From Cytophagales bacterium (GTDB lineage Bacteria; Bacteroidota; Bacteroidia; Cytophagales; Cyclobacteriaceae), in assembly GCA_017303805.1 (NCBI GenBank), contig JAFLBQ010000008.1, positions 1-64,000 on the forward strand: a stretch of 64,000 nucleotides of DNA, read 5' to 3'. The translations under genes and the position numbers were made by a program. Of the stretch, positions 42,921 to 51,919 are shown in pieces. The notes under the pieces are model-generated. The model was given only the letters and a program-made list of their open reading frames with translations, ran no database searches and was not told where the DNA came from. Position 1 is the first letter of the stretch. Each line of letters begins with the position of its first letter.

Positions 42921-44606
42921 ATGCAACACCTCACAACTTCAGATTACATCGTCTTCTTAATTTACTTTGTAATTGTTTCAGCCTACGGTTACTGGATTTA
43001 TAACAGGAAACGAAAGTTGTCGGCCGACTCTAAAGATTTTTTTCTGGCTGAAGGTTCTTTAACCTGGTGGGCCATTGGCGCATCATTAATCGCTTCCAAC
43101 ATTTCGGCTGAGCAGATGATTGGAATGTCTGGCTCAGGATTTAAAATGGGATTGGCCATATCTACATATGAATGGATGGCTGCTGTTACCCTTATTATCG
43201 TGGCGGTATTTTTTATTCCGGTATACCTGAAGAATAAAATTTATACGATGCCTCAATTCTTAAATCAACGGTATAATAGTACGGTGGCCATGATTATGGC
43301 GGTTTTTTGGTTATTGCTTTACATCGTAGTTAACCTGATGTCGATTTTGTATTTAGGCGCCTTGGCCATTAGTGGAATTACCGGGTTTGATATTTACCTC
43401 TGCATTTTTATGCTTGCAGTCTTTTCAATCTTCATTACCCTGGGCGGGATGAAAGTGATTGGATATACAGATGTGATTCAGATATTCTTTTTAGTACTGG
43501 GCGGGCTTGTGGCAACTTATCTCGCCCTGAATCTGGTATCAAAAGAAGCGGGGCAAGAAGGTATTTTAAATGGATTTACCTTGCTAACCAATGAAGCGAG
43601 TGACCATTTCCACATGATTTTCAAACCGGATAACTCTAACTATATGGATTTACCCGGTCTTACAGTTTTAATTGGTGGAATGTGGATTACTAATTTAAAT
43701 TACTGGGGCTGTAATCAATACATTACACAGCGAGCTTTGGGTGCAGATTTAAATACTGCCAGAAACGGAATTTTGTTTGCAGCTTTCTTAAAGTTGTTAA
43801 TGCCCGTAATAGTAGTGTTGCCAGGTATTGCCGCCTATGTATTGCACCAAAAAGGATACTTTGCAACTGAGATGCTCGATTCCAAAGGCATTATTGATGT
43901 TAATAAGGCATATCCATCACTCCTGAATTTATTGCCAAGTGGGCTTAAAGGTTTAGCTTTTGCAGCACTTACAGCCGCCATTGTTGCTTCGCTGGCCGGT
44001 AAAGCCAATAGTATTGCTACTATTTTTACGTTGGATATTTATAAAAAGGCTATCAATACCCAGGCTTCGGAGACCAAGTTAGTATGGTTAGGGAGGGTTT
44101 CGGTAATAGTCTCCATGTTTTTAGCTGTTATACTCTCCTTACTGATTGGTGAGAAACTGATGGGCGAAGGAAAACAGGGTTTTCAATACATTCAGGAATA
44201 TACCGGATTTGTGTCTCCGGGTATTTTTGCCATGTTTATACTAGGCTTCTTTTGGAAACGCACCACTTCAAGTGCTGCATTGTTTGCAACAATTGGAGGT
44301 TTCATATTTTCACTTATCCTGAAAGTATTACCTCAGTTTGTTGACCTCTCCTTCCTTGCTTCGGCACATTTCTCCAAGCCAAATGCTGAAGGTATTTATG
44401 AAATTCCATTTCTCGACAGGATGGGTTTTGTATTCATATTTTGCATCATAGGCATGAGCATAATCACAAATATGGATCAGCGAAGAGGTGTTAAATCGAA
44501 TGGGTTAGAGATCGACAAGGGTATGTTTAAGACCTCGCCCGCCTTTACAGCAATTTCTTTATTGATAATTGGAATTATTGCCGCCCTCTATACTATTTTC
44601 TGGTAA
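42921..44606 (+). CDS. Sodium:solute symporter (SSS family)
   Basis: A 561-residue protein with about 14 membrane helices. Family features: S-L-T-W-W-A-I-G-A-S-L-I-A-S-N-I-S-A-E-Q (about 49-68), G-G-M-K-V-I-G-Y-T-D-V-I-Q near 180, W-I-T-N-L-N-Y-W-G-C-N-Q-Y-I-T-Q-R near 260, and A-L-T-A-A-I-V-A-S-L-A-G-K-A-N-S near 360. The size and these motifs fit the SGLT-like branch (sodium/sugar or inositol symporters). Substrate unproven. A strong terminator follows. Confidence 0.88.
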   Translation: MQHLTTSDYIVFLIYFVIVSAYGYWIYNRKRKLSADSKDFFLAEGSLTWWAIGASLIASNISAEQMIGMSGSGFKMGLAISTYEWMAAVTLIIVAVFFIPVYLKNKIYTMPQFLNQRYNSTVAMIMAVFWLLLYIVVNLMSILYLGALAISGITGFDIYLCIFMLAVFSIFITLGGMKVIGYTDVIQIFFLVLGGLVATYLALNLVSKEAGQEGILNGFTLLTNEASDHFHMIFKPDNSNYMDLPGLTVLIGGMWITNLNYWGCNQYITQRALGADLNTARNGILFAAFLKLLMPVIVVLPGIAAYVLHQKGYFATEMLDSKGIIDVNKAYPSLLNLLPSGLKGLAFAALTAAIVASLAGKANSIATIFTLDIYKKAINTQASETKLVWLGRVSVIVSMFLAVILSLLIGEKLMGEGKQGFQYIQEYTGFVSPGIFAMFILGFFWKRTTSSAALFATIGGFIFSLILKVLPQFVDLSFLASAHFSKPNAEGIYEIPFLDRMGFVFIFCIIGMSIITNMDQRRGVKSNGLEIDKGMFKTSPAFTAISLLIIGIIAALYTIFW

Positions 44607-44633
44607 AGGAATAGAGGTATTAAATTTTATAAG

Positions 44634-44663
44634 CGGATTTCGGCAATGCCGAAATCCGTTTTT
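44634..44663 (+). terminator. Strong Rho-independent terminator after symporter
   Basis: A 12-bp perfect stem CGGATTTCGGCA (44634-44645) with TGCCGAAATCCG (44647-44658) around a 1-nt symmetry centre, followed by TTTTT. The effective loop is a few bases once the innermost pairs open. Confidence 0.88.
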
Positions 44664-44706
44664 CTTTAGTTTATAACTTCGGTAGGAAGATGGTAACTTT
44701 ACTTCT

Positions 44707-45666
44707 ATGAACCGCATCGATCGCCTTACTGCCATTCTTATTCACCTGCAAACCAAACGGGTGGTAAAAGCAGATGAAATTGCTGAGCGGTTTGGCATGA
44801 GCCTGCGCACAGTCTATCGCGATGTTAAAGCGTTGATGGAAGCCGGAGTACCTATAGGTTCGGAAGCCGGTAAAGGTTATTTTATTGTAGATGGATTTCA
44901 TTTGCCCCCGGTAATGTTTACGCAGGATGAGGCAAACTCCATGATTCTGGCCGGCAAATTGGTGGAGAAGATTGCCGACAAATCGGTGCGCGAAGCCTTC
45001 AACTCCGCGCTCTATAAAATCAAATCGGTGCTAAGCGATGACGATAAAGATGGCGTGGAAAACCTGGACTCCAACATTCAGGTGTATTTCCGCGGTCGCG
45101 CGAATGCATCAGATTCCTTTCCCGATCATTTTATGACGGAGATACAACGGGCAGTAGCCCGCAGGCAGGTACTAAACCTTGATTATGTGAATCAGGCAGG
45201 CGAGGTGTCGCAACGGCTTGTTGAGCCCGCGGGCATTTTCTTTTACAACCTTACGTGGCACCTAATCGGCTGGTGCCGGTTGCGCAATGGCTATCGCGAT
45301 TTTCGTTCTGATAGAATAAAAAATCTGGCTAACACTGGCCAGGAGTTTAGCGAACGCAGCACCGTATCGCTGAAAGAATATTTCAAGGCGATGTTCGCTG
45401 CTAACGAAAACCTGGCACCGGCTGTAGTTATTCTCGAAAAGAAAGCCTTGCAGGGCCGGGCCTTAAGTTCAACAACAACCCAAACGGATTTAGGCGACCG
45501 CATCCGGGCTGAATTTGTAATGGACAACATCGATTTTTTAGCCCGCTGGTTATTGATGTATGGTAAGGGCGTAGAAATAGAATCTCCCGATAGCCTGCGC
45601 GAACGGGTGGCAGAGTTAGCAGAAGAACTTTATGGGCACTACAATTTAAGTAGGGTTAATTCCTAA
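44707..45666 (+). CDS. WYL-domain transcriptional regulator (HTH_11)
   Basis: A 319-residue protein. An N-terminal winged helix-turn-helix of the DeoR/HTH_11 type covers about 1-60 (I-A-E-R-F-G-M-S-L-R-T-V-Y-R-D-V-K-A-L near 28-46). A central WYL domain spans about 140-220, with Y-N-L-T-W-H-L-I-G-W-C as the W-Y-L-like core and Y-R-D-F-R-S-D-R-I near the end. A WCX-like C-terminal part follows. Such regulators sense small ligands or nucleic acid through the WYL pocket. It could control the symporter upstream, but the terminator between them argues for separate transcription. The REP-like array starts just after its stop. Confidence 0.88.
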   Translation: MNRIDRLTAILIHLQTKRVVKADEIAERFGMSLRTVYRDVKALMEAGVPIGSEAGKGYFIVDGFHLPPVMFTQDEANSMILAGKLVEKIADKSVREAFNSALYKIKSVLSDDDKDGVENLDSNIQVYFRGRANASDSFPDHFMTEIQRAVARRQVLNLDYVNQAGEVSQRLVEPAGIFFYNLTWHLIGWCRLRNGYRDFRSDRIKNLANTGQEFSERSTVSLKEYFKAMFAANENLAPAVVILEKKALQGRALSSTTTQTDLGDRIRAEFVMDNIDFLARWLLMYGKGVEIESPDSLRERVAELAEELYGHYNLSRVNS

Positions 45667-45672
45667 TTCACA

Positions 45673-45851
45673 CGCTGTTCGAGATTTGTAAACGAACAAC
45701 ATATAAACAGGATTTTTAATCTCCTTCTGTTCGACATCTGTAATGCCATATACGCTGTTCGAGATTTGTAAACATGCCCCTCTGTTCTACATTGTCCGCT
45801 GTTCGACATTTGCAATGTCGAACGATAGATAAACAGGATTTTTAATCCAAC
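45673..45851. repeat. REP-like repeat array, left side of RAYT
   Basis: Four related units are visible: gttcgagatttgtaaacgaac (45677-45697, imperfect palindrome), a diverged copy near 45729, a partial copy at 45757-45776, and a perfect 10-bp-arm palindrome at 45801-45823 (arms GTTCGACATT and AATGTCGAAC, spacer TGC). The first and last are followed by the shared tail AAACAGGATTTTTAAT. The array runs up to the stop codon of the transposase remnant. Confidence 0.8.
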
Positions 45852-46363
45852 TTAAAACGGCTCAAGTTCCAAAAGCCCTTTCCGTGTCCCATAAAAATCT
45901 CCACAGCTACTCAACAAATATTCTTCTTCCTTTTCTACAATTCCAGCCTTTACGGGATTCTGGTGAATGTAGCCAACCTTCGAATCAAAGAATTTATTAC
46001 CGGTTATCTCCTCACCATGATACCCTTCCTCCCAAAACCAGATGTGATCATCTTTCGTCAGCAACCACAATAGCCAACTTCTTCGGCTTTCTAATTCATT
46101 ACTTTCAATTGCCTCATAAATCTTCTTAGCTGTATGTTTCTTAAAATCCCGAATAACATCACTGAGTTTAAATCCCTCCGTACTAATAATCAAGTGACAA
46201 TGATTACATAAATCTTAAGTCCTTTGTGTTGCTGACAATAGCGGAGGTTCTCAAGCAAAATATCTGAGTAGGCCCTTCTTGTAAAAACATCCACCCATTG
46301 GTGTACGGTGAATGTTACGAAATAAACGCCTTGCTGATCGTACACACGGTAAGCATATGCCAT
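45852..46363 (-). pseudogene. REP-associated tyrosine transposase (RAYT), frameshifted
   Basis: The N-terminal part (ATG at 46363 to TGA at 46190-46192) reads M-A-Y-A-Y-R-V-Y...F-V-T-F-T-V-H-Q-W-V-D-V-F and ends after H-K-G-L-K-I-Y. The C-terminal part is in another frame (from 46205 to 45852) and opens with N-H-C-H-L-I-I-S. Together they give the Y1/RAYT order: F-x-T-x-x-V, the HUH pair H-C-H, then Y-I-H-Q-N-P-V-K-A-G-I-V, which holds the probable catalytic Tyr. About 16 bases appear missing between K-I-Y and N-H-C-H relative to the usual spacing. This breaks the frame. Families of this kind mobilise REP sequences, and palindromes flank it on both sides. Confidence 0.8.
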
Positions 46364-46383
46364 GCATGAAAGTTAGAGTTTTT

Positions 46384-46459
46384 GGGATTAAAAATCCTTA
46401 TTATCTAGGTTCGACATTGCAAATGTCGAACGACAGATAAAATGGATTTTCAATCCAAC
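46384..46459. repeat. REP-like palindromic unit, right side of RAYT
   Basis: The central palindrome GTTCGACATT-GCA-AATGTCGAAC (46409-46431) is the exact reverse complement of the left palindrome (45801-45823). It is flanked on both sides by GGATT(A/T)n-rich arms, ggattaaaaatcc (46385-46397) and ggattttcaatcc (46444-46456), themselves near-palindromic. The whole unit is therefore a symmetrical, BIME-like structure. Confidence 0.8.
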
Positions 46460-46590
46460 ACTAACTCCAGCATCAAAAATCTTGTTACCTAGCCTACAAA
46501 ATAATTATAACCCTTTCCGCGCAAGGCGCAGTTACATAATCCTCTCATATTCCTTCTCTCTAAATCCTTCGCCTATTCCCTTCCCCTTCG

Positions 46591-46598
46591 TATTTTTG
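46591..46598 (+). promoter_or_regulatory. Candidate -7 box of purL
   Basis: TATTTTTG matches TANNTTTG, 17 bp before the purL ATG, giving a leader of about 12 nt. No good -33 element is visible, so confidence is low. Confidence 0.3.
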
Positions 46599-46615
46599 TG
46601 CTTACGCTCACCACT

Positions 46616-49600
46616 ATGATCGTCTTCTTTCGCACCCCCGGTGCAACGCTCTATGCCGTAGGTACATCGCAACCATTTGGTAATCAGGATTATGAAAAAC
46701 TAACTTGGCTTTTTGGCGGTGGCCAGGCCCTGCCCGATCAGTCCGTAGGCGGCTATTTTATCGGCCCCCGCAAGGAAATGATTACCCCGTGGAGCACCAA
46801 TGCGGTGGAGATTACCCAAACGATGGGTATTGCCGGCATCGAGCGCATTGAGGAGTTTACTGAAGCTACCGAAAGCACCCCCCACGACCGGATGCTGCAA
46901 CGCCTGTACATCGGGCTCGATCAGCAGGTATTTACCATTCGCCATACGCCCGAACCTATTGTTGAGATTAAGGACATCAAAGCCTATAACGAAAAAGAGG
47001 GGCTTGCGCTGAGTACCGAAGAAATTGAGTACCTGAATGAAGTTAGTCGCAAATTAAATCGCAAGCTTACCGATAGCGAAGTGTTCGGCTTCTCGCAGGT
47101 AAACAGCGAACACTGCCGCCATAAAATTTTCAACGGCACATTTATCATCGATGGAAAAGAAAAAGAGTCCACACTTTTTCAACTCATCAAAAAAACCTCC
47201 AAAGAAAATCCCAACTATATTGTTTCTGCCTATAAAGACAATGTGGCCTTTATCAAAGGGCCGCGGGTTGAGCAGTTTGCACCCGCCTCTGGCGATAAGC
47301 CCGATTACTTTCAGGTAGAAGATTTTGATTCCGTTATTTCGCTTAAAGCGGAAACGCACAACTTTCCAACTACGGTAGAACCTTTTAATGGGGCTGCTAC
47401 CGGTGGCGGTGGCGAAATTCGCGATCGCCTGGCTGGTGGTAAAGGTTCCATTCCGTTATCGGGAACAGCAGTTTATATAACGTCATACCCACGTTTGGAA
47501 AACGGAAGACCGTGGGAGAAAAAGTTTGAAGCCCGCACCTGGTTATATCATAATCCGGCCGAAATCTTGATTAAAGCCTCAGACGGAGCCAGTGATTTCG
47601 GAAACAAGTTTGGCCAGCCGTTAATCGGTGGCAGTGTGCTTACCTTCGAACACGTAGAGCACAACAAAAAATTCGGCTTCGATAAAGTGATTATGCTGGC
47701 AGGCGGTGTGGGCTACGGTAAAGAAAAAGACAGCCAGAAAGAATCGCTGCAAGCCGGAGATAAAATAATCCTGCTCGGTGGCGACAACTACCGTATTGGT
47801 ATGGGTGGGGCCGCGGTATCATCCGTAACTACGGGCGAGTTTGCCAATGCATTGGAATTAAATGCTGTGCAACGCTCCAATCCCGAAATGCAGAAGCGTG
47901 TAATGAATGCCATTCGGGCATTGGTGGAATCGGGCAATAATCCCATTGTTTCCATTCACGACCATGGTGCAGGCGGACATTTAAATTGTTTTTCAGAGTT
48001 ACTGGAAGAAACGGGCGGAACCATTGAGATTGATCAACTTCCGGTGGGCGACCCAACCTTGTCGGATAAAGAAATAATCAGCAACGAATCGCAGGAGCGC
48101 ATGGGTGTGGCCATGCATGCAAAAGATGTGGATACGTTAAAACGTGCGGCCGAACGCGAACGGGCGCCCCTGTACGTAGTAGGTACTGCCACAGGTGATA
48201 AGCAGTTTAAGTTTGTTGACAATAAAAAGAATACCAAGCCTGTCGAACTTGAACTTAATCATTTGTTTGGTTCATCTCCTAAAACTATTCTGCACGATAA
48301 TACCACTACACTTGCTTACGCAGAAGTGAGTTACGATGTAAAACAATTTACTACCTATCTCGAACAAGTGCTGCAACTGGAGGCTGTGGCATGTAAAGAT
48401 TGGTTAACGAATAAAGTAGATCGCTCGGTAACGGGCCGCGTAGCTACACAACAAACCTGCGGTCAAATTCAATTGCCCCTGAATAATGTTTCGGTAATGG
48501 CCCTCGACTTTGTGAGCAACAAAGGTATTGCTACGGGTATTGGCCATGCACCCGGGGCTGCTTTGGTTAATCCGGCTGCCGGCAGCAAGCTGGCTATTGC
48601 CGAGTCGTTGCTCAATATTATCTGGGCACCGCTCACGCACGGGCTTAAAGGAGTTTCGCTTAGCGCGAACTGGATGTGGCCCGCAAAAAATGATGGTGAA
48701 AATGCAAGGCTCTATGCTGCGGTTGAAGCCGTGAGTAATTTTGCCTGCATGCTGGGAATCAACATTCCTACCGGAAAAGATTCCTTATCGATGACGCAGA
48801 AATACCCGAATGGCGAAGTGGTGTATTCACCCGGCACGGTAATCATTTCGGCTGTAGCCGAAGTAAGCGACATTCGCAAAACCGTATCGCCAGTGCTACA
48901 ACCTGTACCCGGTTCAAAACTTATTTACATCGATTTTTCGAAAGACACCTATCAGTTGGGTGGAAGTAGCTTTGCGCAGATAGTAAATCAAATTGGAACC
49001 AACGCGCCCACTGTTACTGACGCAAATTACTTTGTTGCTGCTTTTGAAGCCGTGCAACAACTTATCCAACAAGGTTTAATCCTTGCCGGGCACGACATTT
49101 CTTCGGGCGGGTTAATTACTACGTTACTGGAAATGTGCTTCCCCACACCGGGTGTTGGAATGAATCTTACCGCCAGGTTGGATAGCGATCTTATCAAATT
49201 CCTGTTTGCCGAAAACCCGGGCGTAGTACTGCAAGTAACCGATGCGGAGTCGGTTGAAAAAATACTAGGCGCTCTCGGAGTAGAATCCAAAACCCTTGGC
49301 GATGTAACCAACACCAGACAATTATCGGTTGTTGACTATCAATTGCCCATTGATTCCTTACGGGAAAAATGGTTTCACACTTCGTATTTGCTCGATGCCA
49401 TGCAGCGCACCAAAGGGCATGCAGAACTTCGCAGAGACAATATTTTTAAACAGCCGCTGGAGTACCGGTTCCCTTCTCAGTTTAACGGCAGCTTTAAATC
49501 ATTTCAGATCAATCCAAAACGCAGGCAACCCACTGGCATAAAAGCAGCCATCATTCGCGAGAAGGGTGTGAATGGCGATCGCGAGATGGCCTATGCACTT

Positions 49601-50296
49601 TACCTGGCGGGCTTTGATGTGAAAGATGTACACATGACCGACCTGATGACGGGGCGTGAAGATTTAAATGAAGTAAACCTGATTGTGTTTGTAGGTGGTT
49701 TCTCTAATTCGGATGTGTTGGGTTCGGCTAAGGGCTGGGCGGGTGCCTTCTTATACAACCCGAAAGCAAAAGCAGCTTTGGATAATTTTTATAATCGCAA
49801 CGATACGTTAAGCCTGGGTGTTTGCAACGGCTGTCAGTTAATGATGGAGCTTGGCTTAATAAATCGTGATGTAGCGATGAGTGCCCATCCAAAAATGCAT
49901 CACAACGGTTCCGGTAAGTTTGAATCTACATTCGTTAATATCAGCATCCCAAAAAACAATTCGGTGATGCTGAGCAGCTACGAAGGCACCACATTAGGTG
50001 TTTGGGTAGCGCATGGCGAAGGTCGTTTCGATTTGAAAGGCCACCACAATTATGCGGTGGCTGCAACCTATACATATTTACAATACCCGGGCAATCCGAA
50101 CGATTCAGATTCTTCGGTAGCTGCGCTTTGCTCGGCAGACGGGCGGCACTTGGCCATTATGCCGCACATTGAGCGTACGTTGTTTCCATGGAACTGGGGC
50201 TACTACCCTACCGATCGCAAACAAGATGAAGTAGGCCCGTGGATTGAAGCGTTTGTAAATGCAAGAGAGTGGGTGAAAAGAGTTGCCGGTTACTAG
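46616..50296 (+). CDS. purL: Phosphoribosylformylglycinamidine synthase, single-chain
   Basis: A 1226-residue enzyme starting at the ATG at 46616 (6 codons inside the longest frame). The large form fuses the synthase and glutaminase parts. It has an N-terminal domain, two AIRS-type ATP-binding halves (E-T-H-N-F-P-T near 245, G-G-G-G-E-I-R near 265, H-D-H-G-A-G-G near 447) and a C-terminal class I glutamine amidotransferase (nucleophile C1070 in G-V-C-N-G-C-Q, and M-P-H-I-E-R-T-L-F-P for the His and Glu). It performs step four of purine synthesis, FGAR to FGAM using glutamine and ATP. The final codons V-A-G-Y lie within heptamer repeats. Confidence 0.96.
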   Translation: MIVFFRTPGATLYAVGTSQPFGNQDYEKLTWLFGGGQALPDQSVGGYFIGPRKEMITPWSTNAVEITQTMGIAGIERIEEFTEATESTPHDRMLQRLYIGLDQQVFTIRHTPEPIVEIKDIKAYNEKEGLALSTEEIEYLNEVSRKLNRKLTDSEVFGFSQVNSEHCRHKIFNGTFIIDGKEKESTLFQLIKKTSKENPNYIVSAYKDNVAFIKGPRVEQFAPASGDKPDYFQVEDFDSVISLKAETHNFPTTVEPFNGAATGGGGEIRDRLAGGKGSIPLSGTAVYITSYPRLENGRPWEKKFEARTWLYHNPAEILIKASDGASDFGNKFGQPLIGGSVLTFEHVEHNKKFGFDKVIMLAGGVGYGKEKDSQKESLQAGDKIILLGGDNYRIGMGGAAVSSVTTGEFANALELNAVQRSNPEMQKRVMNAIRALVESGNNPIVSIHDHGAGGHLNCFSELLEETGGTIEIDQLPVGDPTLSDKEIISNESQERMGVAMHAKDVDTLKRAAERERAPLYVVGTATGDKQFKFVDNKKNTKPVELELNHLFGSSPKTILHDNTTTLAYAEVSYDVKQFTTYLEQVLQLEAVACKDWLTNKVDRSVTGRVATQQTCGQIQLPLNNVSVMALDFVSNKGIATGIGHAPGAALVNPAAGSKLAIAESLLNIIWAPLTHGLKGVSLSANWMWPAKNDGENARLYAAVEAVSNFACMLGINIPTGKDSLSMTQKYPNGEVVYSPGTVIISAVAEVSDIRKTVSPVLQPVPGSKLIYIDFSKDTYQLGGSSFAQIVNQIGTNAPTVTDANYFVAAFEAVQQLIQQGLILAGHDISSGGLITTLLEMCFPTPGVGMNLTARLDSDLIKFLFAENPGVVLQVTDAESVEKILGALGVESKTLGDVTNTRQLSVVDYQLPIDSLREKWFHTSYLLDAMQRTKGHAELRRDNIFKQPLEYRFPSQFNGSFKSFQINPKRRQPTGIKAAIIREKGVNGDREMAYALYLAGFDVKDVHMTDLMTGREDLNEVNLIVFVGGFSNSDVLGSAKGWAGAFLYNPKAKAALDNFYNRNDTLSLGVCNGCQLMMELGLINRDVAMSAHPKMHHNGSGKFESTFVNISIPKNNSVMLSSYEGTTLGVWVAHGEGRFDLKGHHNYAVAATYTYLQYPGNPNDSDSSVAALCSADGRHLAIMPHIERTLFPWNWGYYPTDRKQDEVGPWIEAFVNAREWVKRVAGY

Positions 50297-50371
50297 TTGC
50301 TGGTCTCTGGTTACTGGATACCAGAGAATAGAGAATAGAGACCAGAGACCAGAGACTAGGGACCAGCAACT
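50281..50371. repeat. Heptanucleotide repeat array between purL and GH51 (13 units)
   Basis: In 7-bp steps from 50281: AGTTGCC, GGTTACT, AGTTGCT, GGTCTCT, GGTTACT, GGATACC, AGAGAAT, AGAGAAT, AGAGACC, AGAGACC, AGAGACT, AGGGACC, AGCAACT. The first two units are part of purL's last codons and its TAG stop. The array is self-complementary: ACTAGTTGCTGGTC (50292-50305) pairs exactly with GACCAGCAACTAGT (50361-50374), which could make a 14-bp stem for both convergent transcripts. Confidence 0.9.
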
Positions 50372-50375
50372 AGTA

Positions 50376-51896
50376 CTACTTCACCTCCAACACCACCACC
50401 GAATGTTTGGGCAATGTTACTTTCAAAACTCCGTCTTTTAATGAGGCGCCTTTAAATGCTGTTGGCTTAATGTGCTCCGGTTTATCGAAGGAGTTATAGT
50501 CTTGCACATTGGCGCTTGCTAAAATTCTTCCGGTAACTGAGGTAAATTTTCCGCCACGCAACTCTATCGTAACCTCTTGCGTGGCTTTGGCATCTATATT
50601 CACCAACGAAATATGAATTACGCCAGCTGCATTTTTGGATGCCGAAACAGAAACCGCAGGAAGCTTTTCTCCTTCTACCGTGTAGCTGCCGGTAGTTAAG
50701 TCGAGTGGCAGCAGGGTGGCATCCTGATGTACATTGTACATTTCCATTACGTGATAGGTGGGCGTAAGAATCATTTTCTCTTCATCCGTAAGCACTACTG
50801 CTTGTAATACATTAACAGTTTGAGCCAGGTTGGCCATGCGAACCCGGTCGCTATGCTTATGAAAAATGTTAAGCGTAGCGCCAGCCAACACCGCATCGCG
50901 CATGGTATTTTGCTGAAACAAAAAACCGGGATTGGTATTGGGCTCTACATCGTACCAGCCACCCCACTCATCTACAATCAAAGCAACTTTCTTATTTGGG
51001 TCGTACTTATCCATAATGGTACTGTGGCGTTTAATCGCTTCATCCATAAACAATGCGCGCTGCATTGTTTTAAAATATTGATTTTCGGTAAAGGTGGTCG
51101 ATGGCCCTTTTTTATTCCAGTCAATTACAGAATAATGATGCAAGGCAATCCCTTCCAGCATGTGGTGGGGAATATCGCGCATCAGTACTTCTGTCCAATG
51201 AAAATCATCGGAGTTTGCACCCGATGCAATCTTAAAAAGTTTACCGCTCATAAACGTAGCATACTGCCTGTAGATATTGGCATAATACTCCACGGTCATG
51301 TTACCGCCACAACCCCAGGCCTCATTGCCTACGCCCCAAAACTTTACATTCCAGGGTTTCTCTCTTCCATTTTCCTTTCTCCATTTCGACATCGGGCTAA
51401 CGCCATCAAAATTTACATACTGTACCCACTCGGTTAATTCTTGTACCGTACCACTCCCCACGTTGGCAGCAAGGTATGGCTCTGCGCCAATCAACTCGCA
51501 CATGTTTAAAAAATCATGGGTACCAAAACTATTGTCTTCTGTTACATTACCCCACCACGTATTTACAATGGTTGGGCGAGTGACTTTCGGGCCCACGCCA
51601 TCTTTCCAATGATAGGTATCTGCAAAGCAACCACCGGGCCAGCGCAGGTTAGGAACTTTCAGTTTTTTTAGGGCATCCACTACATCGTTACGCACACCGG
51701 CCGTGTGGGGAATTTTAGTATTGTTTTCGCCCACATAAAAACCACCGTAAATACATCGGCCGAGATGTTCAGAAAAATGACCGTAAATGTGGCGATCTAT
51801 TTTTATAGTGCCCTGATCAGTGTGCAGGATAGCTTTGTTCTGGGCAAAGGCAAAGCTTGCGAAAGCTGTAAGGAGAAAAGTTAGAAATAGTCTCAT
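50376..51896 (-). CDS. Alpha-N-arabinofuranosidase, GH51, exported
   Basis: A 506-residue protein with a signal peptide (about 1-18, ending F-A-F-A-Q). The GH51 motifs R-W-P-G-G-C-F-A-D-T-Y near 96-106 and G-V-G-N-E-A-W-G (acid/base Glu, about 192) are present. V-D-E-W-G-G-W holds the nucleophile Glu (about 310). H-H-Y-S is a substrate-side motif. A C-terminal beta-sandwich ends the chain. It releases arabinose from arabinan or arabinoxylan and is likely periplasmic. It stands alone, without a SusCD pair or other glycosidases. It is co-directional with PEPC, which lies upstream of it. Confidence 0.93.
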   Translation of the reverse strand: MRLFLTFLLTAFASFAFAQNKAILHTDQGTIKIDRHIYGHFSEHLGRCIYGGFYVGENNTKIPHTAGVRNDVVDALKKLKVPNLRWPGGCFADTYHWKDGVGPKVTRPTIVNTWWGNVTEDNSFGTHDFLNMCELIGAEPYLAANVGSGTVQELTEWVQYVNFDGVSPMSKWRKENGREKPWNVKFWGVGNEAWGCGGNMTVEYYANIYRQYATFMSGKLFKIASGANSDDFHWTEVLMRDIPHHMLEGIALHHYSVIDWNKKGPSTTFTENQYFKTMQRALFMDEAIKRHSTIMDKYDPNKKVALIVDEWGGWYDVEPNTNPGFLFQQNTMRDAVLAGATLNIFHKHSDRVRMANLAQTVNVLQAVVLTDEEKMILTPTYHVMEMYNVHQDATLLPLDLTTGSYTVEGEKLPAVSVSASKNAAGVIHISLVNIDAKATQEVTIELRGGKFTSVTGRILASANVQDYNSFDKPEHIKPTAFKGASLKDGVLKVTLPKHSVVVLEVK

Positions 51897-51919
51897 ATTT
51901 AAAATTCAATTTATTTATT

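Noticed and set aside
45673-45851. CRISPR array
   Set aside because: Spacing between copies is irregular, copies diverge, and a RAYT remnant is adjacent, so REP-like is the better reading.
50281-50371. CRISPR array
   Set aside because: Units are 7 bp with no spacers of 25-40 bp and no cas genes nearby.
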